DNA of 64,000 bases from Pegoplata infirma (taxonomy: Eukaryota; Arthropoda; Insecta; Diptera; Anthomyiidae). Both the position numbers and the translations under genes were made by a program. Shown here piece by piece: positions 10,936 through 22,198 of the stretch. The DNA is taken from the NCBI GenBank assembly GCA_963921195.1, contig OY992539.1, positions 100,448,964-100,512,963 of the forward strand, read 5' to 3'. Under the pieces are notes generated by a model. The model ran no database searches. It saw only the letters and a program-made list of their open reading frames with translations, and was not told the origin of the DNA. Position 1 is the first letter of the stretch, and the number at the start of each line of letters is the position of its first letter.

Positions 10936-11802
10936 ATCATTTTATTCAGCATATAAATGTTGACGAAGTCAATTTTTTAAACCCTAACAAAAATAAAACT
11001 AAAGTGGGCATATATTAAAAAAGTGGGAGTGACACTTCTGATTTCGCATCTAAAATATTTAATGCAAATTATCTATACTCCAATTTCTTAAGGTGGTCCC
11101 CATACAATTTTTGAATTTTTTATAAACTTGTTTTTTGAAGGAGTAAAATGTTAGACCAACCTCTTTTATTTTTATCATCCCAACATTTTTCTAGACCAAA
11201 TCTGCCACCTCCCTTAAAAAATTTTAAGAATTGTTTTTTTAATTTTATGTAATTAAATACCCCAATTCAGAATTTCCGTTCTCAAAATATCTACGCACAC
11301 AATAAAAGCGGTGTTAAAAATTCCCGCATGATGTAAACTACTTCATGTTAGACCATCCACACCTGCCTTTATAGGTGCCTCATCGGGGGTGTTTTTCACA
11401 GTGGGTTAAATCGATTTTCAGGCTAAAAATAGGTCAATTTTGGATGGGGCTGGCGTGCGCAATATTTACATCTCGGCCATCATTGCCGAGGTGTAAGTAT
11501 TAATTCTAAACTCATCTACGTGATGTTACCTTTCAAACTTGTAAAAATAATGTACGAAAAAATAGAACTTTTTAAAATGGCTCTATCTCGGAAAACATAG
11601 GCGATAAACACATTCACTAAGCAGATTTTTTAGGCCTTTACTAAAATATTGTTCACATATATTTTTTTAAGAAATCTGATAACAAGAAAATGCAAGGGTT
11701 TAAAATGTTCGTTTGCAAAAAGTACCCATATTTGGGGGGTTCTCCCGCCATGCTCCGAACTTCCTAACTTGATCTCGAAAATACGTTAGCTATGACCAAT
11801 TC
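10936..11802. other. Intron spacer with no defined element
   Basis: No ORF. GTTAGACCA occurs twice (11150, 11347), suggesting old repeat material, but I could not define ends. Confidence 0.3.
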
Positions 11803-13114
11803 ACTATGCCCTGGGGAAGATTTAAATAAAATTTTGGTGTTACTTTAATTTTTAAGCGGATTCTGTTTCTAGATGATAAAAGAAAGATAATGAGGCAAAA
11901 AAGAAAAAAAAGTACTAGGCGCTTTTTTTAAATAATAAAAAAATAATTTATTCTTTCAAATGCATAAAAAATCTTCCTTATTGAGATGAAAATTGATAAT
12001 ATATTAACCCATGGTGAAATTTAAAAAAAAAAATACTGAACATTCACTGAGACTTTAAAGAATAATTTTACCATTCAAGTAGATTAAAAAATTTCTTCTT
12101 TGATTTATTGAAAATATTTGTTCGAAGAGTTAACTAAATTTGAAGGATTCTAGATTGTGGAAGGACAAAAATTATCCCAAAATCATAAATGGACAAAGTT
12201 TTTTGTTAATCTTATCAACAATGAATTAGAGCGATTGTTCTGCAAAAGTTAACTGCATCGAAAATTGGATTTTAAAAAATGGACTTAGCTCCTTTTCACT
12301 TTGAGCCAAGGATTTGATAATGATCATATTGCAATGAAAAGCTATCAACTAAATATACTTTTATTAAGACTTGGAGCTGCATATCTTTGGAGCTGCATAT
12401 CTTTAAATTTTGGAGTAGAAAGGAGTGCATGTGCAATTTTTTTGTGTTTTTTTGTTATTTTTGTTGTGTTTGATTACATTGGCTGTAGTTAAAAAGCACT
12501 CCGCTAGAAAATGAATTAATTTTTTTTTTGAATACAGATTCATTTTTGCAACGGAATTTTTTGCCAAACGAATTATTCAGGTGCAGCAATGAACCGAAAA
12601 ATTCGGTCAATACAACCGAATCAATTGATTGGTGGCAAATTCGGTTGTCGTCCAATGTATCTGTTTTTTCTATGTAAATTTTTTTTTTTTTTTTTGACAA
12701 AAAAAGCCTTAGTCCATCAATATTGTTGGGACAATTGTCCTCCCTCAACAATCTAGAAACAGAATCCTCCTTCAAATTTGATTAACCTATAATAAAAATG
12801 TTCAATAAATTAAAAAATAAATGTTTTAATCTCATTGAATGCTGAAATTATTCTCTTTGGTCGCACTGAATATTGAGTATAATATTTTTAAACTTCACCA
12901 AGGGTTAATATGTTATAAATTTCCATCTCTCAAAAGAAAATTTTACATGCATTTAAAAGAATAAATTCTTGATTTATTTGTAATTTTTTTCTCCCCCCTA
13001 ATACTTTTTTATTATTTGGCTCATTATCATTCTTTTGTCGTCTAGAAAAAGAATCCGCTTAAAATTTTGAGTAACACTAACATAATATTTAAATCTTCGC
13101 CAGGGCACCGTGTG
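11803..13114. mobile_element. Large foldback (1.3 kb) with arms of about 250 bp
   Basis: GCCCTGGGGAAGATTTAAAT (about 11808) pairs with ATTTAAATCTTCGCCAGGGC (about 13088). Further in, AAGCGGATTCTGTTTCTAGA pairs with TCTAGAAAAAGAATCCGCTT, and TTAACCCATGGTGAA pairs with TTCACCAAGGGTTAA. The loop contains a separate palindromic segment with CCGAAT/ATTCGG words (12500-12700). No transposase was seen. Confidence 0.7.
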
Positions 13115-13117
13115 CAG

Positions 13118-14357
13118 TAGGGTGGCAGAATAATTGACTTTTTATAATTTCGTAGATCGCCGGAATATTTGTGGTTCGTTTTGGCCAAAAAACTCAATGT
13201 TTAAACTTTTAACGAAATCGGTCAACATTAACCCGGTATTACTCTAAAAATTTATTAAAAAATTGTTTAGTTTTGACTTGAAAGGATTTTAGCTGAGATG
13301 TTGCTTTTAATGATTTCAGAACACGATAAAGATGTCCCAGATAGGACTAATATTTTTTTGTAGATATGTTTTATTTAAAGTCATCTAAATCCCTTTCAAG
13401 TCAAAATTAAAAAAAAAAAAAAATCTGATTAATTTTTATTATAAATAAAAATAAATAAAATAAAAAAATTGTTTTATTAAAATAAAATATTATATTTTGA
13501 GTAGGTTTTTTCCAGCTCGAGGTAATTTTTTCCTTTACTTAAACATGAACCGGATGATACATTTCTGAAAGTAGAGATCAAATAGAGTAAAACTGCATTT
13601 ACAGCTTTTCAGTTCGTGGTCCTGTTTCCTTTTAAAAGGACTTTAAAGTCTTAAAGGATGCATTTTGTAAAATATTTTTGAAATATTTTTACTTGTCCTA
13701 TGATGACACTGGTGACGGCAAATGAAAGAGGAGGATCCCCCCCAATTTTTCTATTTTTCCATATCAGGAAAAAGGCTGTAAATAAAGTCATTTGAAAACT
13801 TTATCAAAATATTTTGTTGAAAATTTTGAATGATATTAAAGGATACATTTTGGAAAGGACGTATCTTACCTACTTTTTCCTGATATGTAAAAACTATAAA
13901 ATAGAAAAATTAGGGGAGATCCTCCTCTTTCATTTGCTATCCCTAGTGACATCCTAGGACAAGTGCAAATATTAAAAAATATTTTATACAATTTAATCCT
14001 CTAAAACTTTGAATTCTTTTTAAACGGAACACATTTAGTCTCTAGCTTCAAACGTATATTGTCCAGTTGATGTTCAACGATTTTTTTTAATTTTTGTCGG
14101 ACGGTGTAATCAATTAAAACAATAATTAAATAAAAAACAAAAATAAAAAAAAAAATATTTTGTATGGGAGAAAATTTTTTTGAGGCAATACTTTAACCCC
14201 CATAGGTACGGATTAATTTTGTCCGATTTCGTTAATATTTTATGTACGGGTTAATTTTGTCCGATTTCGTTGATATTTTAAACATAGTTCTTAGACCAAA
14301 ACGTACCACAATTATTCTGGTGATCTACGAAATTAGAAAAAAGTCAATATTTTCAGA
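13118..14357. mobile_element. TAGGGTGGCA foldback, interrupted by a CACCGTCCGACA element
   Basis: The left arm TAGGGTGGCAGAATAATTGAC, then TAATTTCGTAGATCGCCGGA, pairs over about 100 bp with the right arm ending TCTACGAAATTAGAAAAAAG. AACGAAATCGGTCAACATTA pairs with GACAAAATTAACCCG-type sequence. A second copy of the right arm, with the complete end TGCCACCCTA, lies at 21510-21667. Confidence 0.6.
13535..14106. mobile_element. CACCGTCCGACA foldback, copy 1 (left end lost)
   Basis: TTAAACATGAACCGGATGAT and AAAACTGCATTTACAG at the left, and TTTGTCGGACGGTG at the right end (14093-14106), match the complete copy at 26447-27032. The left terminal repeat is missing. Confidence 0.65.
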
Positions 14358-14689
14358 AGTAATTCATAAAAGATCAATTGAAGTTTTAAGATTGAATTGC
14401 AATTCGAAGATTGCATTTAAACATCCTGCTAGGTAATTTTAGTAAATTTAATGTTAAGGATAACTTTTAATACATAAAATAAAAAATTTTCTCTTATCTA
14501 TATTTTATGATAAATGATTTTTTGCTTAATTTTCTATTATTATATGTTTTGTTTAACATTTTAAGCTTTTGTTACAGTCTATATTGTTCTGCATGCGATT
14601 TTTTAGTGTTTAGACTTTTAATATATAAAATCTTCTTAAAGAGATCAAAACACTAAACAATTATTTTCTGTATTTATTAATTTATTTAG
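14358..14689 (+). other. Intron end before exon b
   Basis: AT-rich, no element ends. It finishes in the TTTATTTAG acceptor. Confidence 0.4.
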
Positions 14690-14884
14690 AACCTATCGGG
14701 CGGTGATGAAAAGAAAATAAAAATTGTTCCTGCCTTAGAAATCGGTGGTAGTAAGAAGAGCAATGATTGGAAAATTGATATGAAAGACGAAACATATACA
14801 TCATCACAGGAGGATTTAAAGAAGTTACAAAATGACACCATACTTAAGAGGATACCACATGGAGCTGAAGCTACAACTGTATTG
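14690..14884 (+). CDS. Ae2: Anion exchanger, exon b (end of cytoplasmic linker, start of SLC4 core), 65 codons
   Basis: The acceptor is TTTATTTAG at 14681-14689, the donor is GTAAGA at 14885, and both ends are phase 0. The translation starts NLSGGDEKKIKIVPALEIGG and ends KRIPHGAEATTVL. The last block is the SLC4 signature that reads K-(I/L)-P-x-(D/G)-(A/S)-EAT-x-VLVG in vertebrate AE and NBC proteins. Its final VG is supplied by the next exon. A charged S/T/D/E segment lies between. The protein is expected on the cytoplasmic side of the plasma membrane here. The 72-bp intron that follows is of normal fly size. Confidence 0.93.
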
Positions 14885-14956
14885 GTAAGATTTATAAAAA
14901 ATTTAAAGATATAAAATTTTAATAATTTTTTTTTTGTTATTATTTTTAATATTTAG

Positions 14957-16668
14957 GTAGGTGCTGTTGATTTCTTGGATCAACCTACCACTGCATTTAT
15001 ACGTTTAGCCGAAGGTGTACAAATGCCAAGTCTTACAGAGGTACCCATACCAGTACGTTTTATGTTTATATTGCTGGGTCCACCTACATTAGATTTGGAT
15101 TATCATGAAGTTGGTCGTTCTATTGCTACTCTAATGGCCAATGAATCTTTCCATTCAATTGCTTACAAAGCCGATGATCGCAAAGATATGCTTTCTGCCA
15201 TTAATGAGTTTCTTGATGATTCCATTGTTTTGCCACCCGGTAATTGGGATCGTCATGATTTATTGCCATTCGAAGAATTAAAGGCTAAAAAAGACTGGAT
15301 TCGTTTACGTAAAACTAAAGCTTTAGCTAATAAAAAGGAACAAAAAGAGAAGGCAGAGAAGGCAAATAATGCTAACAAAGAAGTCACTAAGGCAATATTG
15401 GAAAAGAAACCATATGGCGATGATGACGGTGATGGAGATAAGAAAAAACAAAATCCCCTTGAAAAGACCCATAAGTTATGGGGTGGTTTGTGTAATGATC
15501 TTAAACGCCGTTTGCCCATGTATAAAAGTGATATTATGGATGGTTTAAATACCGAGACCTTGGCTGCCACACTATTCATGTATTTCGCCTGTCTTTCAAC
15601 GGCCATTACATTTGGTGGTTTGGCTTCAGATAAAACCCACAATCTTATTGGCATATCGGAAACTCTTTTAAGTTGTTCAATTGTGGGTGTTATCTTCCAT
15701 TTGTTATCTGGCCAACCTTTGGTTATTATAGGTACAACAGGACCTTTACTGTTATTCGATGAAGCTTTGATCAAGTTTTGTGAAGAAAATAATATTAGCT
15801 TTTTAACCATTCGCGCCTACATTGGCATATGGTTAGCTATTATTGCAATAACTGTATCGGCATTTGAAGGAAGTGTTTATGTTCGACTCCTGACACGTTT
15901 TACCCAAGAAATTTTTTCAGCTCTTATTACTTTAATTTATATAGTCGAGACTCTTATGAAATTAATATCGGTATATCAAAAGCATCCTCTTTTAGCGGAT
16001 TACAACCTGCCACCACCCAGTTTAGGTCTAAATGCTACTTTAGACTTTGATAATGACAATTCTACTACCAGTTTACCGGGCAATATAAATGAAACCTTAA
16101 CATCGAATATAACAACACCTGTTAATACCAAAAGCAGTGAAGTATTGAATATGCCAAATACTGCATTGTTCTGCACCATCTTAACATTGGCTACCTTCAC
16201 AGTGGCTTATTATTTGAAATTATTCCGTAATTCCCACTTTTTAGGTCGTAATGCTAGACGTGCTCTTGGTGATTTTGGTGTTCCCATATCCATTACAATT
16301 TTCGTTATGGTAGATTATTTCATACCACAAGTATACACAGAAAAACTTAGTGTACCGGAGGGATTATCGCCTAGTGATCCAGCAGTTCGTGGCTGGTTAG
16401 TTGATTTTGGACCAATTGAAACTTGGATACCATTTGTATGTGGCATACCTGCCATTTTGGTTTACATTCTCATTTTCATGGAATCACATATTTCGGAATT
16501 AATTGTTGATAAAGCGGAGCGTGGCTTAAAGAAAGGTTCTGGTCTACATTTTGATATTGTGTTGCTATGCTGCCTAAATACGTTCTGTGGATTCTTTGGT
16601 ATGCCTTGGCATTGTGCTGCCACGGTACGATCGGTGGCTCATGTTTCATCATTAACAATTATGTCAAG
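14957..16668 (+). CDS. Ae2: AE-type chloride/bicarbonate exchanger, main exon (cytoplasmic core end plus most membrane spans)
   Basis: The exon runs from AG at 14955-14956 to a GTAAGA donor at 16669 and leaves phase 2, encoding about 570 residues. In order: VGAVDFLDQP and VPVPIR-like band-3 cytoplasmic fold; a lysine/acid-rich linker; LWGGL..DLKRRLP.Y.SDI.DG just before the first membrane span; then hydrophobic spans including AITFGGLA, LVIIGTTGPLL and RFTQEIFSALITLIYI. A loop with four N-glycosylation sequons (NAT, NST, NET, NIT; about 16028-16115) matches the glycosylated extracellular loop of SLC4 proteins. GDFGVPISI, YTEKLSVPEGL and GMPWHCAATVRSV are closer to AE1-3 than to NBC or NDAE proteins. 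The Glu of the IFMES span (codon 16481-16483) and the Arg of ATVRSV (codon 16628-16630) match, by family knowledge, AE1 Glu681 and Arg730 of the anion site. The expected role is plasma-membrane Cl-/HCO3- exchange and pH control. Confidence 0.96.
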
Positions 16669-16823
16669 GTAAGAGAGTAATTTTACTAAAAGAGTATTAT
16701 AAAACGTATATTATAAAAAAAAAGTGCGAAGACTGCTGTCCGGCTGTGACGCATCAAAATTACCCTGCAGAATACTAAATTAACCTTAACGAGAAGGGTG
16801 ACTATGACCATTAGGGTTATAAT

Positions 16824-17300
16824 TTTTTTTTTGAAAAAACCTTGTCAAATTACTAGGAAAAGTCTCGAAATCCCATTTTACCAATATTTCACAGTTTTCT
16901 TTGTTTTTTAACAAACAAATTTGGATTGAAATTTACATTTTTATTTTGTAATTTTACAAATTTCCAAGATAATTTTACAAAAAAAACTCTAGTAAATTCA
17001 CGAGAATTTCTTGTAATTTTTATTGCACCAAAAAACTGTAAATTTACAATTTTATTAATAAAAAGTTTGTAAAATTACAATTCTTAACATAAAAAGCTTG
17101 TTAAATTACTAGGAATTCTCGTAAAATAGGAGGTAGCAAAAAATCTAGTAAAGTTACGAAACCTCCTTGTAAATTTTATCGTGTCAAAAAATTTAAAAAT
17201 TTACAATTTTATTGGGAAAAACCTTGTAAAATTACAAAAATATTGGTTGAAAGCTTGTAAAATTACTAGGATTTTTTTCAAATAGAAGGTGTAAAAAAAA
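16824..17300. mobile_element. Decayed CACTCAAA-type element (GTAAAATTAC words)
   Basis: AAAACCTTGTCAAATTACTAG and repeated TTGTAAAATTAC words, with the mirrored ACAATTTTATTGG series, match the interiors of 18877-19362 and 33001-33509. The ends are degraded (TTTTTTTTTGAAAAAACC; GGTGTAAAAAAAAAG). Confidence 0.55.
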
Positions 17301-17519
17301 AGTAAGAAGTTTTTAACATGATAATATTTTTAGGCTGGTGTCTAATTTTAAAAAAGTTGCAGGACGCCACCTCAGTTTAACTATATAAGCTAACAATTAA
17401 CGAAAAAGAAAATAAGAATTACTATTTTCTTTTTCTTACAACCAAAAATAATAAATCACCTCGTGGTGAATAAATCCGTTTTTCACCAACTGGTGAATAA
17501 AAAGTAACATAGTTATTTT

Positions 17520-18150
17520 TCAACAAAAAAAAGTTTTCATTCAAGTTTTTTTTTTCATCAAATTTGTTTTCATAATTTTTTTTCATCAATTTTTTGTTTC
17601 ATCAAATTTTATTTTCATCAAATTTTTTTTTTCATAATTTTTTTTTTTCATAATTTTTTTTTGTTTCATCAATTTTTTTTTTCATCAAACTTTTTTTTGC
17701 ATTAATTTTTTTTTTGTTTTTCAACAAATTTATTTTTTTTTTATAAAATTTATTTTTTCATCAATTTTTTTTTTTCGAAAATTTTTTTTCCTATTTTTTT
17801 TTTTGTTTTCATCAATATTTTTTTTCATTGAACTTTTTTTTCGTCAATTTTTTTTTTCTTTTTTATCAATTTTTTTTCATCAAATTTTTTTCCATCAAGT
17901 TTTTTTTTACATCAAATTTTTTTCCATCAAATTTTTTTTTTTCATCAATTTTGTTTTTCATCAAAGTTTTTTTTTCATATTTTTTTTTTTCATCAATTTT
18001 TTTTTTTCATCAAATTTTTTTTTTTCATCAAACGTTTTTTTTTCATCTATTTTTTTTTTTTTCATAAAAAAAATTGTTTTCATAAATTTTTTTTTTATTA
18101 AAAAATTGTTTTCTTCATCAACAACTTTTTTTCATCCATTAAACTTTTTT
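17520..18150 (+). repeat. T(n)CATCAA minisatellite, second locus
   Basis: T runs of 6-12 separated by CATCAA or CATAA, about 35 copies. Phenylalanine/serine-rich ORFs here are artefacts of the repeat. Confidence 0.85.
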
Positions 18151-18249
18151 TTTTTCACCAAAAATCCCCTTTTGTTACCAAAACTACTTTTTCAACAAGT
18201 ATAAACTTTTCATATCAAAATGTTCCATTTGTTTATCAAATGTACATAA

Positions 18250-18500
18250 AACAAGTGAGAGTTTGGAATCATTCGGTGCCGAATCGTTCATACTCTCCAA
18301 AATGTAAAAAACACTTTGTTGCACTTATTTTTGAACTTATTTACGAAACGTATAGCTCTTTTGGTTTGGACTGAATCTTGCTTTCGACAGACAGATGGAC
18401 GGATGTATATAGCTACAGTGGCATAGAAATGGATTAATAATATATAAACTTAATGGGGTCCTCGACTGATATTCGTTTGCATGGAATAGCAAAGTAATAT
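18250..18500 (-). mobile_element. DINE-1/mini-me-like element, copy B (decayed)
   Basis: Starts ACAAGTGAGAG; hairpin ATTCGG-TG-CCGAAT at about 18273; ATACTCTCCAAAATG; then GACAGACAGATGGACGGATG, the (GTCY)n in reverse, and AATAATATATAAACTTAATG. The stem is shorter than in the other copies. Confidence 0.6.
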
Positions 18501-18567
18501 AATTTTTTTTTTCTAAAAAAAACTTTGCTTTGGCAAGTACATCCAAATCTTCCGCAAAACATTATCA

Positions 18568-18796
18568 CACTTAATATAATTCTACAGTAAAAGGTTTAGT
18601 AAGTGATATTGTACCCAAATCTACTAATTAGTTACTAATTTTAGTATCTTCAAAGTACTAAAATTAGTAATTTTTACTGGTTTTGAATAATATTAGTTAA
18701 AAAGTTTAGTATTGGTCACCAATTTCTGCACTAGGTCCTTTTGGACTAAAATTAGTTAACTTTTTAGTATTGAATACCCACGTTTTTTTTTGGGTG
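18568..18796. mobile_element. Short CACTTAA...TTGGGTG element with CA duplication
   Basis: The homologous stretch at 7455-7475 reads ATTATCATGATTCAA without the insert. Here ATTATCA is separated from CATGATATAA by 229 bp beginning CACTTAATA and ending TTTTTTTGGGTG. The empty-site comparison defines it. It is rich in ACTAAAATTAGT words. Confidence 0.7.
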
Positions 18797-18876
18797 CATG
18801 ATATAATGTTTTGGGCAAGAGTACAAAATTCGCAAGCATTTTTTTGTAATTTGACAAGTGTGTGAAATTGTTAATA

Positions 18877-19362
18877 CACTAAAAAAAAATATTTAAATTA
18901 CTAGAAATTACTCGTTCTTCGATTTTACCAATATTTCACAGTTTTTCTTTTTTTTAACAAAAAAGTTTCGATCAAAATTTATTGTTTTTTTGTAATTTTA
19001 CAGTTTTTTTCGTAAATGTACAAATTTTCAAGGTAATTTTACAAAAAAAAAATCTAGTATAATCAAGATATTTCCTTGTAAATTTACAATTTTATTGGTA
19101 AAAAGCTTGTAAAATTACAAAAAAGCTTATAATTTTTACTAGGAATTCTCGTTAAATAGGAGGTGGAAAAAATCTAGTAAAATCACGAGATTTTCTTGTA
19201 AGTTATAAAAATTTTAATTATTGTTGTTAAAAAGCTTGTAAAATTACAGAAAGTTCGTAAATTTTACTAGGTACTCTTGTAAAATAGGAGGTTGCAAAAA
19301 ATAAAACTTAAAAGATTTCCTTGTCATTTTACAAGATTTGTTTTTTTTTTTTCTTTTTAGTG
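18877..19362. mobile_element. CACTAAAAA...TTTTTAGTG element with TA duplication, 486 bp
   Basis: Ends CACTAAAAAAAAATA and TTTCTTTTTAGTG, TA on both sides (18875-18876, 19363-19364). The interior is made of AAAATTACAAGAA and CTTGTAAATTT words in both directions. Confidence 0.75.
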
Positions 19363-19559
19363 TATGGGAGCTATCCAACTATGAATTACACCATAGATTT
19401 GATTCAAGCTCTTATATCTTTTTTCTGTCATTTTTTCTAAAACTACATTTAAATATCAGTAAAATGTTGTCCACCTTTTTTGAAGATATAAAATTTTTTT
19501 CTGGTATAAAATTTTTTTCTTATTCAAAATTTTTATTTTCTATTTTTTTTTTTTTTTAA

Positions 19560-20190
19560 ATCCAAATTAGCGATTACTCAAATCTAATTTGGAATAAAAT
19601 GCTGAACATTGGTTACATTTTAGACACTAAGAAAATGATTTCATTAACTGTTCTTAGTTTATTTAAAAAAGTCATCAGTAAAGTTATTTAAAAAAAATCT
19701 CATACTTTATAAAGAATTCTTGATTTCTACTGTTTCTGTAGTATAAAGAAATAAATTACTGTCTTAAAAATGAATTTTGCGTTTTCAATTTCGGCAGTAA
19801 ACAATTTAACTAAATTCTCTGTCATTTTATTTGAAAAAATAATAGCAATCAGCAGATTTTTTTACTTACTCTAGAAAAATATTTTGTTTTCCTGTTTTTA
19901 AGAAAATTTTCTAAGTTTCTTTTATTGAAAAACAGCATAATTATCAAAATATACGCTTAAATAAAACTTAGAAAATTTTCTTTTAAGTATTTTTTACATA
20001 AATAAAATACATCTTTGATATTTTGATTGTGTATTATGTTTTAACGAATTATGACTTTTTTCGAATTTCTTCGTCTAAAAACTCTATTTTTAAATTTTTA
20101 GACAAATCGAAAAAAAAATAACCCGAGCCTTTGGGTTTATCAAACCAATATCAAATTTTGAGTTGTTAATAAGCTAATCAAGTAAGATAA
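19560..20190. other. Intron spacer, nothing recognised
   Basis: AT-rich. AAAATTTTCTAAGTTT and its complement near 19905-19985 form a weak palindrome. Confidence 0.3.
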
Positions 20191-20193
20191 TAA

Positions 20194-21481
20194 CACTGTG
20201 CTACAAAAAACACATAATCGAATATACTTTTAAAATTATGTAGTTAATGTTGTAGGTTTCGTCGAAAAGATCCCAAAAATGCCCATCAAACTTGCCAGAC
20301 ACCCTCAAATTTTAAAGTTATTGGCAAAAAACGTTTTTTGGGGACTTTTCTCACTAAACCACATGTAACTTTAACATTTTTCAACCGATTTTTAATTTTT
20401 CAACTGTTTTGGATAGAAGAAGGATAGGGCTTTTCATGTGTGTGAATTGGCCTATACATATAAGAAAGATATATATTGATTTTTTCCACAATATCTAACT
20501 TTTTGTTAATTTTTGAAAATTTTTTGAGTTTATCGATTTTTTTCTGCTATAGTTTGTTCAACAATATTTATATTAATAAACGTATTCCTAAAGAAAATTT
20601 AATTGTGAATACGATGAGCTTTATTCCAAAAATCTAATAACAATTGACAGTGTTGTGATAATTTTTCTAAAAAAGAAAATTAAGATTTTGTATGAAATTG
20701 CCGTGCGGATAACCCAGGCAAAAAAAAATAAAAGAACATACTGAAAGGTCGCGTATCATTATTTTAAAGGTTTTTGACCTCCTGAATTCGAATTTGACCT
20801 TGAAATTGCGCTATCTTATTTAGTTTTTGATATATCAATTTATGTTAAATATCTCAAAAACCTGACGAGATAGAGCAATTTAAAGGTCAGATTCGGATTC
20901 AGCGCGCCAAAAACCTTTAAAAATATTGTACATAACTATTTATGATAAATTTATTTTTTTTTTACCTGGGTTATCTGAACGGCGATTTCCTGCAAAATCT
21001 TAGTTTTCTTTTTTAGAAAAACTATCACAACTTTGTCAATTATTATCCGATTTTTTCAGGATAAAGCTTATCGTACTTAGAATTAAATTATCTTTAAAAA
21101 ACGCTCATAAATATAAAGGTTGTTAAACGAACTATAGCAGGAAAAAATCGATAAACTCGAAAAATTATCAAATAAACACAAAAAAAAAAATGATTTTATA
21201 GAAAAAAAAATAGATATCTTTCTTTACGTATTGACCAATTCACACACATAGAAAGCTCTATCTTTTTTCTATCCAAAACAGTTTAAAAATTTAAAATCGG
21301 TTAAAAATTTTCTGAATTTCACAAGGTTTAGTGAGAAAAGTCCCAAAAAAACGTTTTTTGACAATAACTCTAAAATTTGAGGGTGTCTGGCAAGTTTAAT
21401 GGGCATTTTTGTGATCTACTCGACAAGGCCAACAACCTATACTATGTCACATCTGAAGTATTTTTTTACTGTAGCACAGTG
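20194..21481. mobile_element. Foldback element with TAA duplication, 1.29 kb
   Basis: Ends CACTGTGCTACA and TGTAGCACAGTG flanked by TAA (20191-20193, 21482-21484). The arms pair for hundreds of bases: CTTGCCAGACACCCTCAAAT against ATTTGAGGGTGTCTGGCAAG, and GGGACTTTTCTCACTAAACC against GGTTTAGTGAGAAAAGTCCC. A nested inner palindrome with AACCCAGGCAAAAA and TACCTGGGTTA is centred near 20850. Confidence 0.75.
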
Positions 21482-21509
21482 TAATTTAAAAAAAAATTTT
21501 GGTTTGTAT

Positions 21510-21667
21510 GAAATTTTTTTTTTTTGGTATAATCTTTAACCCCCCAAAGGCATGGGTTAGTTATGTTCAAATTGGCTAAAAATTTTAACATAGAAATTTA
21601 AGACCAAAACAAATCATAATTTTCCCTACGATCGACGAAATTCGAAAAAAAAAATAATTATTCATGC
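21510..21667 (-). repeat. Terminal fragment of the TAGGGTGGCA element
   Basis: TTAAGACCAAAACAAATCAT, CGACGAAATTCGAAAAA and the end ATGCCACCCTA match the right arm of 13118-14357. Confidence 0.6.
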
Positions 21668-21689
21668 CACCCTATTGTGTAACCAAAAT

Positions 21690-22020
21690 ACAGAGATTTC
21701 TGCTAAATTCAGCTTAATCTTAGCTGAAATCAGCATATAAAAATAAAACCACTGTCAATCAGCAGATCAACATCTGCAGAAAATTCACATATTTTCATCA
21801 GTATGAGAAAATCTGTCAAGGCGTCAGAGAAGTCTTGACAGATTTTCTCAAAATTTATGTATTTTCAGCATATTTTTCTTAAGCGTAGCAAAAAGTGTAA
21901 TAAAATTCATATCTCATTCAGTATAAGAAAACAACCGAAATGCTTCTGTTACTTAACTGGTTCTGTTTGCTTAACTTATTTTGTTGATGCTGATTTTAGC
22001 AGATTATTGTGCACATTATA
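21690..22020. repeat. Palindromic AT-rich repeat with perfect 16-bp hairpin
   Basis: CAGCAGA/CAGC words surround the hairpin GAGAAAATCTGTCAAG ... CTTGACAGATTTTCTC at 21804-21850. It is probably the core of a MITE; ends are not defined. Confidence 0.5.
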
Positions 22021-22198
22021 ACAGCATTTTTTTTTTTTTTGTTAATTAAAATTTTTTTAAAAATAAATTGATAAAACCAAAAAATGTTATAGAAAAATTT
22101 GTTAAGTATTCATATTTGACTCTTATATATGTATGAACATTTGAAAAATTCAAAATATTTTTTGTTTTAATATTCATAAATGGGTCGTTTTGGACTTA

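Larger units (their letters stand above)
17311..18850. mobile_element. Second, partial copy of the T(n)CATCAA element
   Basis: TTTTTAACATGATAAT, GCTGGTGTCTAATTTTA and GCAGGACGCCACCTCAG repeat the block at 5300-5370 nearly unchanged. A T/CATCAA satellite (17520-18150), a mini-me relic, and GTTTGGGYAAGAGTACAAA (18812, compare 7467) follow. The terminal inverted repeats of the first copy are absent. Confidence 0.65.

Noticed and set aside
15253..15810. 185-codon minus-strand ORF
   Set aside because: It is the shadow of the conserved anion exchanger exon on the opposite strand; the plus-strand frame has clear homology.
14957..16668. Assignment to Ndae1 (sodium-driven exchanger)
   Set aside because: First considered because both are fly SLC4 proteins. 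The C-terminal half and tail match the AE1-3 signatures rather than NBC/NDAE ones.
17803..18204. 133-codon phenylalanine-rich ORF
   Set aside because: It lies wholly inside the second T(n)CATCAA array.
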